This document shows positions 11,702 through 22,057 of a DNA stretch of 64,000 nt, one piece after another. The notes below the pieces were generated by a model. The model was not told the DNA's origin and made no database searches. It saw nothing but the letters and a program-made list of their open reading frames with translations. The stretch spans positions 744,001 to 808,000 of the forward strand of contig CP114123.1 of assembly GCA_029959195.1 (NCBI GenBank), in the 5' to 3' direction. Origin of the DNA: Dictyophora rubrovolvata (Eukaryota; Basidiomycota; Agaricomycetes; Phallales; Phallaceae). Within the stretch, counting starts at the first letter, position 1. Each line of letters starts with the position of its first letter. The position numbers were made by a program, and so were the translations under genes.

Positions 11702-13339
11702 ATGGCCAGAACAGAAAATGAGCTTAATCCCCGGACAAAACATTATGAATTTGGTGGCCCACTTGGAGCGCTGTTTGTCACTCTTTCCGTTCCAATCACA
11801 ACCTACGCCTTGTTCTTCGTCTGCTCTGAAACTTCAGGCGGTTGTCCGCCCCCTCTCTCGACTCTTCCTCACAAATTCACCAGTGCTGTAACAGATGCAG
11901 ATTGGTGGAAGTCTCTATGGGATACGCAAGCATTTCTTGCCTATCTTGCTTGGTACACGTTCACCGTTGTGGCGTGGTTTGTGCTCCCCGGCGATTGGGT
12001 CGAGGGTGTCACCATGCGCAATGGTCAAAAAAAGAAGTACAAAATCAACGGTATGTTTGTTAGCTGTACTCGCCCCGGAACGCACTATCATATCTCACAT
12101 ACCCATAGCTTTCTCCACTTTCTTGTTAACTCTCGGTTTGGCGGCCGGTGCCATCCTTCGCACTGGTCCAGGAGTCATGACATTCATCTACGACCACTGG
12201 GTCGGACTCGTCACTTCATCCGTCATAATGTCAACTGTACAGGCTATCTACGTATACGTAGCCTCTTTCCAAGGCGATAAACTTCTAGCTCTAGGCGGAA
12301 ACACCGGAAACTTCATTTACGACGTAAGCCCGACACGTTGCCAAAACGTACGATGTTTTTCATACTTACGAAATGCTATGCTCAGTTTTACATCGGCCGT
12401 GAATTGAACCCTTCAATCGGCTCTTTCGATATCAAATCTTTCAATGAGCTCCGTCCCGGTCTCATCCTGTGGGCTCTCATCGACGTCGCCATGGCTTGCG
12501 AACAGGCTATCCGTCGTGGTGGCAAAGTCACGGACTCGATGTTCCTCGTTCTTTTCTTCCATATCTGGTATATCGGTGATGGTCTGTACAACGAGGTACC
12601 TTTGACATTATCCCTCTCTATCTTTGCCCGTCTCTGACATCATTCTCTCAAGCCTGCCATTTTCACAACCATGGATATTACCACAGACGGGTTCGGTTTC
12701 ATGCTTTCAGTTGGTGATCTGGCATGGGTGCCATTTGTATATTCACTTCAAGCTCGCTACCTTGTTTTCAACCAAGTCGAGCTGGGCACGTTACTTACAC
12801 TACTTGTATTCACGCTTCATTCGGTGGGTTATTACATATTCCGTAGCGCCAATGGCGAAAAGAACGATTTCCGCAATGGACGTAACCCCAAAAGTACGTT
12901 TAGCACATGTCCCCGTGTCTGCACTGTACTCATCCTTACTGATCTGTTTAGATCTCCAGTTCTTTGTTACAGAAAGTGGATCTAAACTCCTCACCTCCGG
13001 ATGGTGGGGAACGTCACGTCACCCCAACTACCTGTAAGTAAAGAGCCCTAGCAACACGAAACATTGAACTCACGTAACTCTTTAGCGGCGATATCCTAAT
13101 GGCTACTGCTTATTCAATGGCCACGGGTTTCGGCACGCACATCACGTACTTTTACCCTGCTTATTTCGCCGTTCTTCTCATCCACAGACAAATTCGCGAC
13201 GACGAGAACTGTGCCAAGAAGTAAGTAGTTTGCGGAATGTTGCTTTGAATCAACCTTCTAACTCCTATACAGGTATGGTAAAGATTGGGAAAAATACAAA
13301 CGTCTTGTACCTTACCGAATTGTTCCTTACGTTTACTAA
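11702..13339 (+). CDS. ERG24: Delta(14)-sterol reductase (C-14 sterol reductase)
   Basis: Reduces the C14=C15 double bond left after lanosterol 14-demethylation in ergosterol synthesis; an ER multi-pass membrane enzyme using NADPH. Seven exons (11702-12050, 12109-12323, 12386-12595, 12653-12893, 12952-13033, 13086-13220, 13273-13339) join in phase to 432 residues. Family signatures: NPRTKHYEFGGPLGA at the start; GNTGNFIYD followed by FYIGRELNPSIGSFDIKSF; LRPGLILWALIDVAMA; LLTSGWWGTSRHPNYLGD; and the C-terminal KYGKDWEKYKRLVPYRIVPY. The GRELNP block and the PYVY end favour ERG24 over ERG4. Several hydrophobic helices are evident. No damage is seen. Confidence 0.95.
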
Positions 13340-13443
13340 GCTTCAAGGATTCCCCATCTGATATGCCTTGTTGCATGTCTGTATCGCTACCTATATCTTT
13401 CTCCCTGTTTTGTTCTGTTCCAATAAAAAAAACATTCTATTAA

Positions 13444-15042
13444 TTATTGCTCTGTACTTAACTCTGCAAGTACATTCTTTAATTCAGCAGCCCCGAGGGG
13501 TATCCATAAACATTCACTTCCTCCACTGACCGTCGTCAACACTAAACCATGATCTCGATACTCCGCCAACAGTGCTTTAAACGACGTATCATTAGTGGCA
13601 ATAAAATCGGCTCGAGCAGCGTTGAACAAGGCAGTATAAGAAACGGCATGAGCTTGAAGCTGTTTCTTATCCCTCTTAGACGATGAAGTAGTCCCCTCCT
13701 CAAACGCGGCCAACAATGTCTTCGCCAAAAGAGCGAACAACTTTTTGGCTTTGACATTTACGGATAACAAAATGTGTTTTGCCGCTAATTCAGTCATCTC
13801 TTGATTAGCATCTGCTGCAGCAGCGGTTTTACTCGATTTGCCTCGTATGCTACCCAGATTGAGATGCGCGAGCTCGGCATCGTAATGACGCATCGTGGTC
13901 ATGTCGTGCCAAATCCAGGCGAAACCACGAGTAGACGGTACATCATCCGTAGCTTCGGTATACAAATGTTTCCGCGTACTCGATTCCAATGTGCTCCATA
14001 TGAGTTCCGAGTGGATGTGGTCGATGGAAGCTATAAGATGTATTCGAGGATTAAGAGCCAATAAGGACAGGATGGATTTGGCTTTCGGGGTTCGGAGAGA
14101 GGGCGATTCAATGTTGTGAACGATAAGGAATAAAGGAGCTGATGATGCGACTCGTTGCTTGGGTCGTACGGCTTTGGGTAAGAAAAAGTCGTAAATTCGA
14201 CGAGCTTGTGCTTCCAAACCAACCATACCCGATACTAAAGGTACCTCGGTAACACCACGAATTTCCTCTACTTTCGAGACCAAATCTCTAATCCCAATTC
14301 CAGGCATAAACCCATTGACAACGACAACATGACCCCGTTTCGAACAAACCGTCTTCGCGAACTCATTGAGCAGCGCCCGTTTCGATCCAAACCCGAAGAA
14401 AAGCAGATTAAAACCTTCATCAAGCTCGAGAATATACCGCGGAAAAATGTTTACATGTCCTTTCCAAATTCGTTCCAGTTCTGGTTCATGTACTGCACCA
14501 GCTGCAGATCTCGCAAGAAGGGACGTATACTCTTCGGAAGACAACGGCGGGACCAGCTCTGAGAACACGTTACTCGACGTTTTCGTCAACTTTGAAGCCG
14601 CCAAAAAGTACGCATCGAAAGAATTCCGAAAAATGAGGTTTTTGCCTTTGATATTGCTCGATCGTTCCGTCACGGTAGACAACAACTCGCCGTCCGGTTC
14701 TGACTCTCCTTCATCTTCCGAGCCGCTTGGCCCAGCTTTAATAGGACTCTTATCATCTCCATCATCTCCATATTCCTCTTCATCCGACGATGAAACTTGT
14801 TGTTGAATAACCCTAGCTCGTTTCAAAGGACTTGATCGCGGTGTAGTTGCAGATCCGCCTCTAGCACCACGAGAACCAGAACCTCTACCTCTAGGGGTAG
14901 TCGCAGTCGATCGTGTACGTTTAATTGGCTTTGTCGGTGTATCATTCACATAGAAAATTCTGCTTGTCGAGGGTGTATTGACTGGTAGGTTTTCTGCGGC
15001 TTTGACCGACTGACGCGTGACGCGACCGTGTGGGGAAGACAT
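13444..15042 (-). CDS. ORC2: Origin recognition complex subunit 2
   Basis: A single long frame of 532 residues from MSSPHGRVTRQS at 15042; the frame is open 23 codons further upstream, but that Met is less likely. The first ~150 residues are basic and disordered with TPSTSR and RSTATTPRGRG patches and an acidic SSDEEE region, as in other ORC2 N-termini. The conserved AAA-like core begins at NSFDAYFLAASK and contains LLFFGFGSKRALLNEF, HVVVVNGFMPGIGIRDLV and HLIASIDHIHSELIW; the C-terminal winged-helix part ends near LWIPLGAAELKNVLAEL. It acts in the nucleus in origin binding and pre-replicative complex assembly. Its 5' side abuts the 3' end of FMO copy A at 15137. Confidence 0.92.
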   Translation of the reverse strand: MSSPHGRVTRQSVKAAENLPVNTPSTSRIFYVNDTPTKPIKRTRSTATTPRGRGSGSRGARGGSATTPRSSPLKRARVIQQQVSSSDEEEYGDDGDDKSPIKAGPSGSEDEGESEPDGELLSTVTERSSNIKGKNLIFRNSFDAYFLAASKLTKTSSNVFSELVPPLSSEEYTSLLARSAAGAVHEPELERIWKGHVNIFPRYILELDEGFNLLFFGFGSKRALLNEFAKTVCSKRGHVVVVNGFMPGIGIRDLVSKVEEIRGVTEVPLVSGMVGLEAQARRIYDFFLPKAVRPKQRVASSAPLFLIVHNIESPSLRTPKAKSILSLLALNPRIHLIASIDHIHSELIWSTLESSTRKHLYTEATDDVPSTRGFAWIWHDMTTMRHYDAELAHLNLGSIRGKSSKTAAAADANQEMTELAAKHILLSVNVKAKKLFALLAKTLLAAFEEGTTSSSKRDKKQLQAHAVSYTALFNAARADFIATNDTSFKALLAEYRDHGLVLTTVSGGSECLWIPLGAAELKNVLAELSTEQ

Positions 15043-15062
15043 GTTTTGAACGTCGTAAACAC

Positions 15063-17405
15063 GGCGCGGATGCAAATGGTTATATATACTACTAAAGTTC
15101 TCACTTTGCAATAATATTGTGTTCTATTGATTTACATTACAAAAAACACTTGTTACTTGCTTCATCTTCATCATTAATCATGCCCAACAATCTAGCTTTT
15201 ATTTGAATTCCCTATAAACAAGTACATGTCAATATCTAACTGAATCTATTCTATACACTAAATTAAACTGACCAGTGTCTTCGAATAATACCTCGACGTT
15301 ACGAAATCCCCAATGGCCCACCAAATCTAAAAAATTTTATTGAAACTCAATCACACCGAACTGAGTTATTGAACTCACTCCAGGATGTCCCGAAGGCGTA
15401 TACGCTCTTCTCAGTTCATGAACTTCATTAAATCCCCAAATAGGCGTAATTTTGCTCGTAATATCCTCTCCTAAAATCGGTAAAATAGCATTCTTCACGG
15501 GTTCGTAACCCGTAGCGAAAATAACAGCATCAGCTGGTAAGAATGAGCCGTCTTTGAATACTAGACCATCCGCGGTAAAACATTCTGGTTCTCCACGCTT
15601 GATTTTGATGTTCCCATTGATAATTAGGTCGGCGGCGCCGATATCCAATGCTAATAAAAACGAAAGTCAAGGAGAAAATTTGATTGGGTTTAAAGCGACG
15701 TACAATATCCTGTAAGGCCATCAGAGCCGTTCCGAAGAAAGATTATGGGATGAGTTTACCTCCCAGTCGCTGAAACACTCTGACAAAATGCCCCGCCCCT
15801 TCTTCACCTTCATCCACATTCAACCCAGCATTCAAAAGGCCCTCAATCATATCCTTCTGATCCGCGATCCGTTTTTCTCTTCCCGCAATCCCAAACTCTT
15901 TCAACAAACCGATAGAAATACCAGCACCTCTGAAATCTGCATTTCTCAAATTAGCATCGAGAGGATACGCCACGTCGAACATCGTCTTATGCATATATTT
16001 GGCACAGGTGATGATGAGACTGGATCGTTGAACCATTGTAACTGATTTGGCGTTGTGCAATGCCAGATTTTGACAGATATCTGCGGATGTTTGAGAGGCT
16101 CCTACGACGATCACGTTTTTGTTTGCGTAGGGTTGATATCCTCTGTAATTAGTCGCGTGGATTTTGGGTCCATTGAATAGATCGGCGTCGGGAAGAGGAG
16201 GAACGTATGGTTTGCCGAATGTTCCAATGGCTAATACAATATGGTAGGGTCTAAGTGTGACCTTTTCACCGTCCTTCAGGACTTCGACTGTCCATCGTCT
16301 AGTGGTAGGATTATATGAGGGCGTTGGAAGGATAGTCGAGCGGTTCCAGATCACTAAATCCTGATTTAAGGAATATTGCTCCAACATATTGGCTACTTTG
16401 TCTTTCGGAGTCCACTTTGGCCAGTTTTTCGGAAATTTGGTGTATAAAACTTGACAAAAAGTGTGAGAGAAAGTGGTAGAATTTTGATTGCTGAGAGACA
16501 TACGGGTATGGTGTGATTTGGGAGTATGTAGTGTTAAACTTGGATAACGTTCTCGCCAGTTGTCTCCAACCCTATCCGATTGTTCTAATAACAGAGTAGG
16601 TATATTCATTTGACGGAATCTCGCCCCGACGTGAAGGCCACTTTGAGCGGCACCCACTAAATAGGAATGGTAAGCATGCAAACATATCTTATGATAGTAA
16701 GTACATACAAATGATAACGTGAGGATCTTGTTCAATCTTTTTCTTCTCTTCTTCATAAACATCCAACCAAGTTTTCCGATGTTCATCGTAATATCCACTA
16801 GGTACTTGAGCGTCCTCCTCGTGTCCTTTCAGATCAACAGCACAAAAATAAACAGACAATGCCTTCCATGTCCCCTCTAATTCTTGTAACAAAATATACC
16901 CTCTTCCCCAAACCAGAGGAGTATTAAATGTGAAAGAGGCTTCAACAGCATGTCCACCGAAAGCAAATCCAGGCTGAATCCCATCCGGGCCTTCGAGAAG
17001 TAGATTCGCAATCTGAGCTTTCTCCAAATGTTTAGTTAGATATTCTTCGATATCATCAGGTCCTTTCAGTGAACGACAATTCCATTCGAAAACGAGATTG
17101 TCACGGAGCCAGCCGTTTGGTAAGAACAAGGAGGTTAGACGGCGTGCATCACCAGAACCGATGTATTCAGTGAATTTTTCAAACCAATCAGTGATTATGA
17201 TAGAAGGATTTTGCATGTTGCTTTGAACTGGGGCCGTTATCAGGCTCTGGACTTATATATGTCATGTCTGTCGTGTGAAAGAAGGGTAGTAGTAGTAGTA
17301 TCATGATGGTGTGGGAGGAGTGTACTAGGACTAGTTAGCACATTGCTTCGAATTCTTTGCACATGGATTTACCTGACTAATGATCTGAATCATTTTTAAA
17401 AAGTT
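15063..17405. repeat. Segmental duplication, unit A (FMO plus flanks)
   Basis: Matches 29555-31870 in the same orientation. The match covers the whole FMO gene, the FMO-ORC2 spacer to about 20 bases short of the ORC2 ATG, and about 190 bases upstream of the FMO start. The protein copies differ at roughly 30-35 of 603 residues by eye. Confidence 0.85.
15137..17216 (-). CDS. FAD-dependent monooxygenase with N-terminal NTF2-like domain, copy A
   Basis: Six exons (16709-17216, 15760-16656, 15704-15709, 15379-15650, 15273-15326, 15137-15211) join in phase to 603 residues. Residues 1-165 look like an NTF2/SnoaL-like domain (SIIITDWFEKFTEYIG). Then comes the FAD-binding motif ILGAAQSGLHVG (middle Gly of GxGxxG is Ala), RVGDNWRERYPSLTLHTP, the NADPH-binding motif VGASQTSADI (~355), and FATGY (~515). 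The C-terminus LGIQIKARLLG is recovered only if the last intron 15212-15272 is spliced. Exon 3 is a six-base micro-exon (GATATT) between strong splice sites. The family oxidises small lipophilic substrates; the substrate here is unknown. The gene is nearly identical to copy B at 29.6-31.7 kb. Confidence 0.88.
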
Positions 17406-17572
17406 CATATCATCAGGTATGGGCATTGGGCAGAGATGAACCAAGGACGGCGCCGTTTTCAGTCATTTTCCAGGACCTCATCCCCCTTTTCGAATAGATT
17501 TTTATTATGGTATATTAATTTTGAAAGTTGTAATGGATCCACGTTGCAAACCAGAAGAGATGCCGGACGCGT
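17405..17572 (+). repeat. Dispersed repeat next to FMO copy A
   Basis: About 160 bases that match 31933-32085 in inverted orientation, ending in 'agaagagatgccggacgcgttg'-like sequence in both (the last 22 bases are almost identical). The similarity is diverged but colinear over its length. Confidence 0.7.
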
Positions 17573-17716
17573 TGAAGGGTGGATTTTCACGTCGGGCTAC
17601 GTTCCCTAGCATGCATGCGCAAGCCAAGGGCTCTGCACCACTAGTGGCGTCCAGGGCTGTCAGAGTCCTTGCATGCCTCGGCCTAGCGGAGTTAACATCA
17701 TATGTATATGATGCTT

Positions 17717-17730
17717 TGTCGCAAAAATCG
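17717..17730 (+). repeat. Left terminal inverted repeat of the Plavaka element
   Basis: TGTCGCAAAAATCG; exact reverse complement at 25715-25728. Confidence 0.8.
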
Positions 17731-17734
17731 GGAG

Positions 17735-18080
17735 TGTCTGATCTGGCCTGATCCGGCCTTCAGGCTCCGTCAGGAGGGAGAGACCTGATGGAGCCTTGAA
17801 AACCTGATCGGGTTGAAGACTTACATCTGGGAATGGACAGGACTGATCAGGATTTTAGGTGATGATCAGGAACCCTTGTGGTCGTTCAGGGATATTGGGG
17901 GATGGTCGGGAATTCGAACAGGATCCAGAAACGCCTGTCAGGATCAGGCTAGGGTTTCTAAATCAGGCTGACATTGGGCGGATTGGGATAGGTATACCAG
18001 ATAGGGTTTATCAATTCCAGACTCGCGTTTTATTGAATTAAATGGAACCAATGCATGCAAACAACACAAAATTTTATTAC
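17735..18080. repeat. Left subterminal repeat-word region
   Basis: Many short words of the type CTGATC, GATCAGG and GTCAGGA in both orientations up to about 17960; no coding potential. This is the likely binding region for the element's transposase. Confidence 0.55.
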
Positions 18081-18138
18081 TCATTTGTAACTAAAGTTTC
18101 GACATACACACAGCTATTATTTTAATAGCTAATAATTA

Positions 18139-18598
18139 CTAAATACTACAGGGCTTCTTATGGCCAAGGTCGAAAATACAAACCTAATTTTGGAAAAAAA
18201 TGTTAGACTAAGACAGGAAAAAAAAACGTAAAATACTTACCTTCAGACCCAGGACATTACGATTGTAACATGACTTTGGTAAGGGCTTGTTCTTGCAATA
18301 ATGGTAACAACCAGCAGGACAACTACCCTGGGATAACAAAATACCTGCATTTATCTGCAAATGCACACTCGCACTGTAGCATGTCAATTAAAACACTTAC
18401 TTTCTGTGACACAAATGTGATCCTGCAGTACAGGTTAAAATAGGGTGGCAGTTGCAGATAGACACTTACACAAGGAGCGCTGGACCCAGATGGTGGAAAG
18501 AGAAAAAGAGGTGTCCCGCAGGTGGTGTGTCCCCGGTCGGTCTTATATGTGAGTTTATATGCCTTATGTAATTTCTCGCTACTTAAGCATCCCTGCAT
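18139..18598 (-). CDS. Small Cys-rich protein of the Plavaka element
   Basis: Four exons (18470-18598, 18401-18422, 18241-18344, 18139-18183), the first three ending at GTAAGT donors, join in phase to 99 residues. The four-way phase agreement is the main evidence that this is a gene. It holds ten Cys, most densely in SCPAGCYHYCKNKP and later KSC, KVC and KPC, compatible with a metal cluster or disulfide-rich fold; no signal peptide is evident. I recognise no family. The ATG at 18598 lies only 80 bases from the divergent ATG of the coiled-coil gene. A longer 5' end is possible because an open frame continues upstream to 18631 and beyond. Confidence 0.6.
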
Positions 18599-18678
18599 GC
18601 AATGACACGACAGAAACCAGCAACCGGCCACTCTAGGCCATTCACTAGCATCTTTTTCTTTCTTCCCATCTTTTCACA

Positions 18679-19266
18679 ATGTCGCACAAAGAGAATGCTG
18701 CAATGCTATCTGGCTCAGAAACAGAACCAGACTTCGACTCAGAAACAGGTCTTCCGTTTCCAGACCATACTAGACCCGTAAGTGATAGCATACATGTTTA
18801 TTAATAGCTTGGAGAACTTAGCCGTGATGCTCTTTAGGATCCGATGCAAGCACGCATGCTGACCAGTGCATGTGCTCATGCATTTGAACAAGTTTTAAAT
18901 CGTGTTCGACTCAATGTGGAACTTGATGTTTTAATTGATGAAATCCGCGCTGTCAAGAATGAGGTTAGGGCTGTGAGGACAGAGGTTAAAGGGCTGAGGA
19001 ACGAGTTGCGGGCAGTTAGGGAAGATGTAACGGAAATAAGGACAACACAAAAAGTGATCTTTAGGTTGTCTGAGGTGACAAAGGAAGAAATGAGACAGTT
19101 AAAGGTGTCCCAAAGAGACATGGTTAAAGTGTGTGAGGCAACGAAGGAAGAAGTGGAAGGAGGAAAGAATTACCAAAGGGCTTCAGTGGTGGAGATGCAT
19201 AGTGTTTTTCAAGCTTGTGTTCAAGGGTTTGCAAATATTGCTGATGTATTAGAAAATAAGCCCTAG
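18679..19266 (+). CDS. Coiled-coil protein of the Plavaka element
   Basis: Two exons (18679-18777, 18838-19266) join in phase to 175 residues. The N-terminus is acidic and Ser-rich. From residue ~60 to ~115 there is a long heptad pattern (LIDEIRAVKNEVRAVRTEV, GLRNELRAVREDVTEIRTT). No family is recognised. The gene ends 54 bases from the convergent stop of the 648-residue companion gene. A role as an oligomerising partner of the transposase is only inferred from location. Confidence 0.65.
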
Positions 19267-19320
19267 TTAAAAACAGTTCATTTAACATTTCTATGCTAAA
19301 GGGCCTAAATATAGAAATCT

Positions 19321-21468
19321 TCAATGTTTCCTAACCCGAACACTACGACGAAGTGGTTGGCTAGGTCTTTGAGGTTGGTTTTCATCTGCATCGTTGTTGC
19401 TTTGAGTGGCATGGTGCTTTTGGATGACTGGTGTCCTCTTGCGTTTGGAGATTTTTGGTTGAATGGCCTGTGATTGTAGGTGTTGAGAATACGACATACT
19501 ACTTGTCTCTGACAAAGGCGATGAAGAATCTCTGTGAATATTAGGAGCAGTCGGAGTAGAATACTGTGTCAATCCAGTACCCGTTAGCTTAACAATTTGA
19601 TATGAGTCAATGACAGATACCATTCTTGGTGCAGTAGCTCGAGATTCTGGGTTATAACAGGTAGGAGATACATCCCGGAATACAGTTTGAGCAGATATGT
19701 TGGTTCGAGTTGATGCATTTCGAAATACAGTTTGGGCATTGGTTCTAGTTGGTACGTTCCGAGATACAGTTTGAGCAGGTGTGTGGGTTCGAGTTAATAC
19801 ATCCTGAGATATAGTTTGAGCAGGCATACTGGATCGGGTTGACATGTTCCGAGATATAGTTGGAGCAGGTATGTGGATTTGAGTCGATGTGTTTGGGAAT
19901 ACAGTTGGGGCAGCTATATCTCCATCAGCATCCCGCTCTTCATCACTTCTGGGTTCTTCGGGAAATAGTGCTGAATGTGCCGCAGTAGATTCATGCTCAT
20001 GGTTGGCAGCGTCTGAGTGCCTGGTTTCTCTATCGGTTGGTATATTTTCTGCACATGTTTCAGGCTCTTGAGCTTCGACATCTTCTTCATCAGCATCTTC
20101 TTGGGCACTCAGGTCAGCAAGAAGTGCTTCCAGGTTTTCATCGTCAGGTTTGGTAGGAATAGTGGTACTCGGAGAGGCCGTATCTGTGACACCTGGATAG
20201 AATACCTCATTCCAGACCTTGAAGATATCGAGTACATAAGACTTTTTATTGTACAAGCCTTTGTGAAGGTACTTGAAGTAATACTCGTAATCTTCCTGGT
20301 AGCTAATTCCAGTCTTTGAGCCGTGTGACAGTAAACTCTTGTCAGCAGATGCCATAAAACGCGCCTTGCAAAGATTGAATTCAACACATTATATGACGAG
20401 TTTAAATCATCCAAACATACCAGAATAGCTGCCATAGCTATTGCTCCAGGCGTGATTTGTCGAATAGCCCACTTCGACTCTAGTGTTATATGTGGTTCTT
20501 TCTTCGTCACATGCCCTTCTGGGAGACCTTTGATAGAACCAACACCGCGTACGAGTGCTGAATATGTCTATTTTTAATGTAAATACAGATGTTGAAAAAT
20601 GGCGAAAATTTAGCACTTACTTTCATTAACATGGGATGACGAAACATAGTCCAGTTTCGGTCAGGTTGGTCAGGATCTTCAGCGAATAAGATGGGTGATA
20701 GGGTGTGGTAAACATCTTTGCCGTCTTTTTGCCCAACAAATCCAATGAGATTTTTGAAGGTTTCACTGCGAGAGGGGACGTTGTTGTAAAGTTCATTGGA
20801 GCACTGTAGAATCAAAGGCCCAGCTTCATGAAGTCGGTTGGCAGCATTGGATCTTTGTTGTGCCATCTCATGTGTGAACTAAAAATATATCAGCAATGTC
20901 TAAGTCATAGTAATTAACTCACCTGCTTTGAAAATGCCTCGCTGCCCATGTCACTGTACAATATTCCAGGGGTGCTAGCTAGCAGGTCGGATAGTAATCC
21001 TTGCTGTTGCATGTCTTCAGAACGATAACGGTTCCTCGGTTCATATAATGGGTCACGCTCAAGCTCGAAAAACTGAACATCTGTTGGTCGGACCCAGAAG
21101 GAAGACATATAGGTGAATTTTCTTGCCAGGTGCTTGACTTTGTTACGGGTAACCGTATTACTGATATAGATGTTTTTGGGCTTCTTGGTCTGCCCATTAT
21201 CTTCTGACTCTGCAGTAGGTGGTTGTTGGTTTGGATGGGCCATGAGTTGACAGTTCGCGACAGTGGCAATCTCCTTGTCTTTGTTGGTCAGCTGAACGGT
21301 GAGTTGATTGATTTCAGCTTGTTTTTGCCTGAGAATCTGAAACAGGATATTAATTATATTGTCAAAACGGTAGATCACACCTACCTGTTTGTATGTTTCC
21401 ACAGATATATCTGTAGTACCACCCGTATCATCGGAAGGCCTGTCAGAACCGGCACCGGCCCTAACCAT
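19321..21468 (-). CDS. 648-residue companion protein of the Plavaka element (DUF6698-like)
   Basis: Five exons (21385-21468, 20923-21336, 20621-20878, 20421-20567, 19321-20364) join in phase. Residues 29-60 look like a coiled coil (LRQKQAEINQLTVQLTNKD). The conserved-looking core (~85-385) includes SPILFAEDPDQPDRNW, MFRHPMLMKTYSALVRGVGS, KWAIRQITPGAIAMAAILAR and YQEDYEYYFKYLHKG. From memory this layout resembles DUF6698, a domain common in agaricomycete repetitive genes; I am not certain. The C-terminal half is low-complexity and contains about six imperfect repeats of 13-16 residues (AQTVSRNVPTRTN type, DNA near 19660-19910), and the end is basic. The function is unknown, perhaps accessory to transposition. 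Confidence 0.7.
19660..19910 (-). repeat. In-frame tandem repeat in the companion gene
   Basis: About six copies of a 39-48-base unit encoding variants of [A-(Q/P)-T-(V/I)-x-(R/P)-(N/D)-x-x-T-R-T-x-x-P]. Copies differ in length by whole codons, so the frame is kept. Confidence 0.75.
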
Positions 21469-22057
21469 AGGTACAGTGGTGTGAATGAGGAGAGTAGAAG
21501 ATAGCACAGATATGAAAAGATGAAAGTCAATGGTGAGAATGACTGTCGAAAGATGATAGACCATGAGATAAACGCGAGTATAAGTACTTCGCTTCAGCAT
21601 GACATAAGGCGTCATGACAACAAATTCAAGTGGTTTTTTTTTTCCTCGCGATCGAAAACACAGAGATGGAGCCGGTTGGTATTGAATGGTGACAAGGAAC
21701 AGGTCTCTAATCAAGGGCACGGGTACAGATCTGAGAGGTAAGATGTCGGCCGCTCAGGGCTTAGAGATCAACCAGATCGATACAACAGGACATGACACTT
21801 GGTAGAGAGGTTGATTACCATCAGAGCAAGCTGTGAGACTGATGAGAAGGGAGATGATTCAACGGAACAAACAGATAATTCGTGGATGACCAAGTGTTGG
21901 AGTGACACCAATCTCAGTAGTCTCCGGACACTGGTCACATGTCACAGCTGTGATGAAATCCCTTTCGTTGAGTTCGTTGGCTCAACGTATATAATATAAA
22001 GGTACCTTCCACCGCTCTATAGTATGGCATTTTAATTGACATATTGTTGATAGCCGC
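21469..22057. promoter_or_regulatory. Divergent promoter region inside the Plavaka element
   Basis: 589 bases between the companion gene and the transposase gene, transcribed outward on both sides. A TATA-like tataatata run lies at 21988-21998, about 60 bases before the transposase ATG. Confidence 0.45.

Noticed and set aside
14366-14806. 146-codon plus-strand frame
   Set aside because: Antisense to ORC2; Ser-rich tail mirrors the acidic stretch of ORC2.
17521-17751. 76-codon frame crossing the left end of the transposon
   Set aside because: It spans the terminal inverted repeat junction, so it is an accidental fusion of flank and element.
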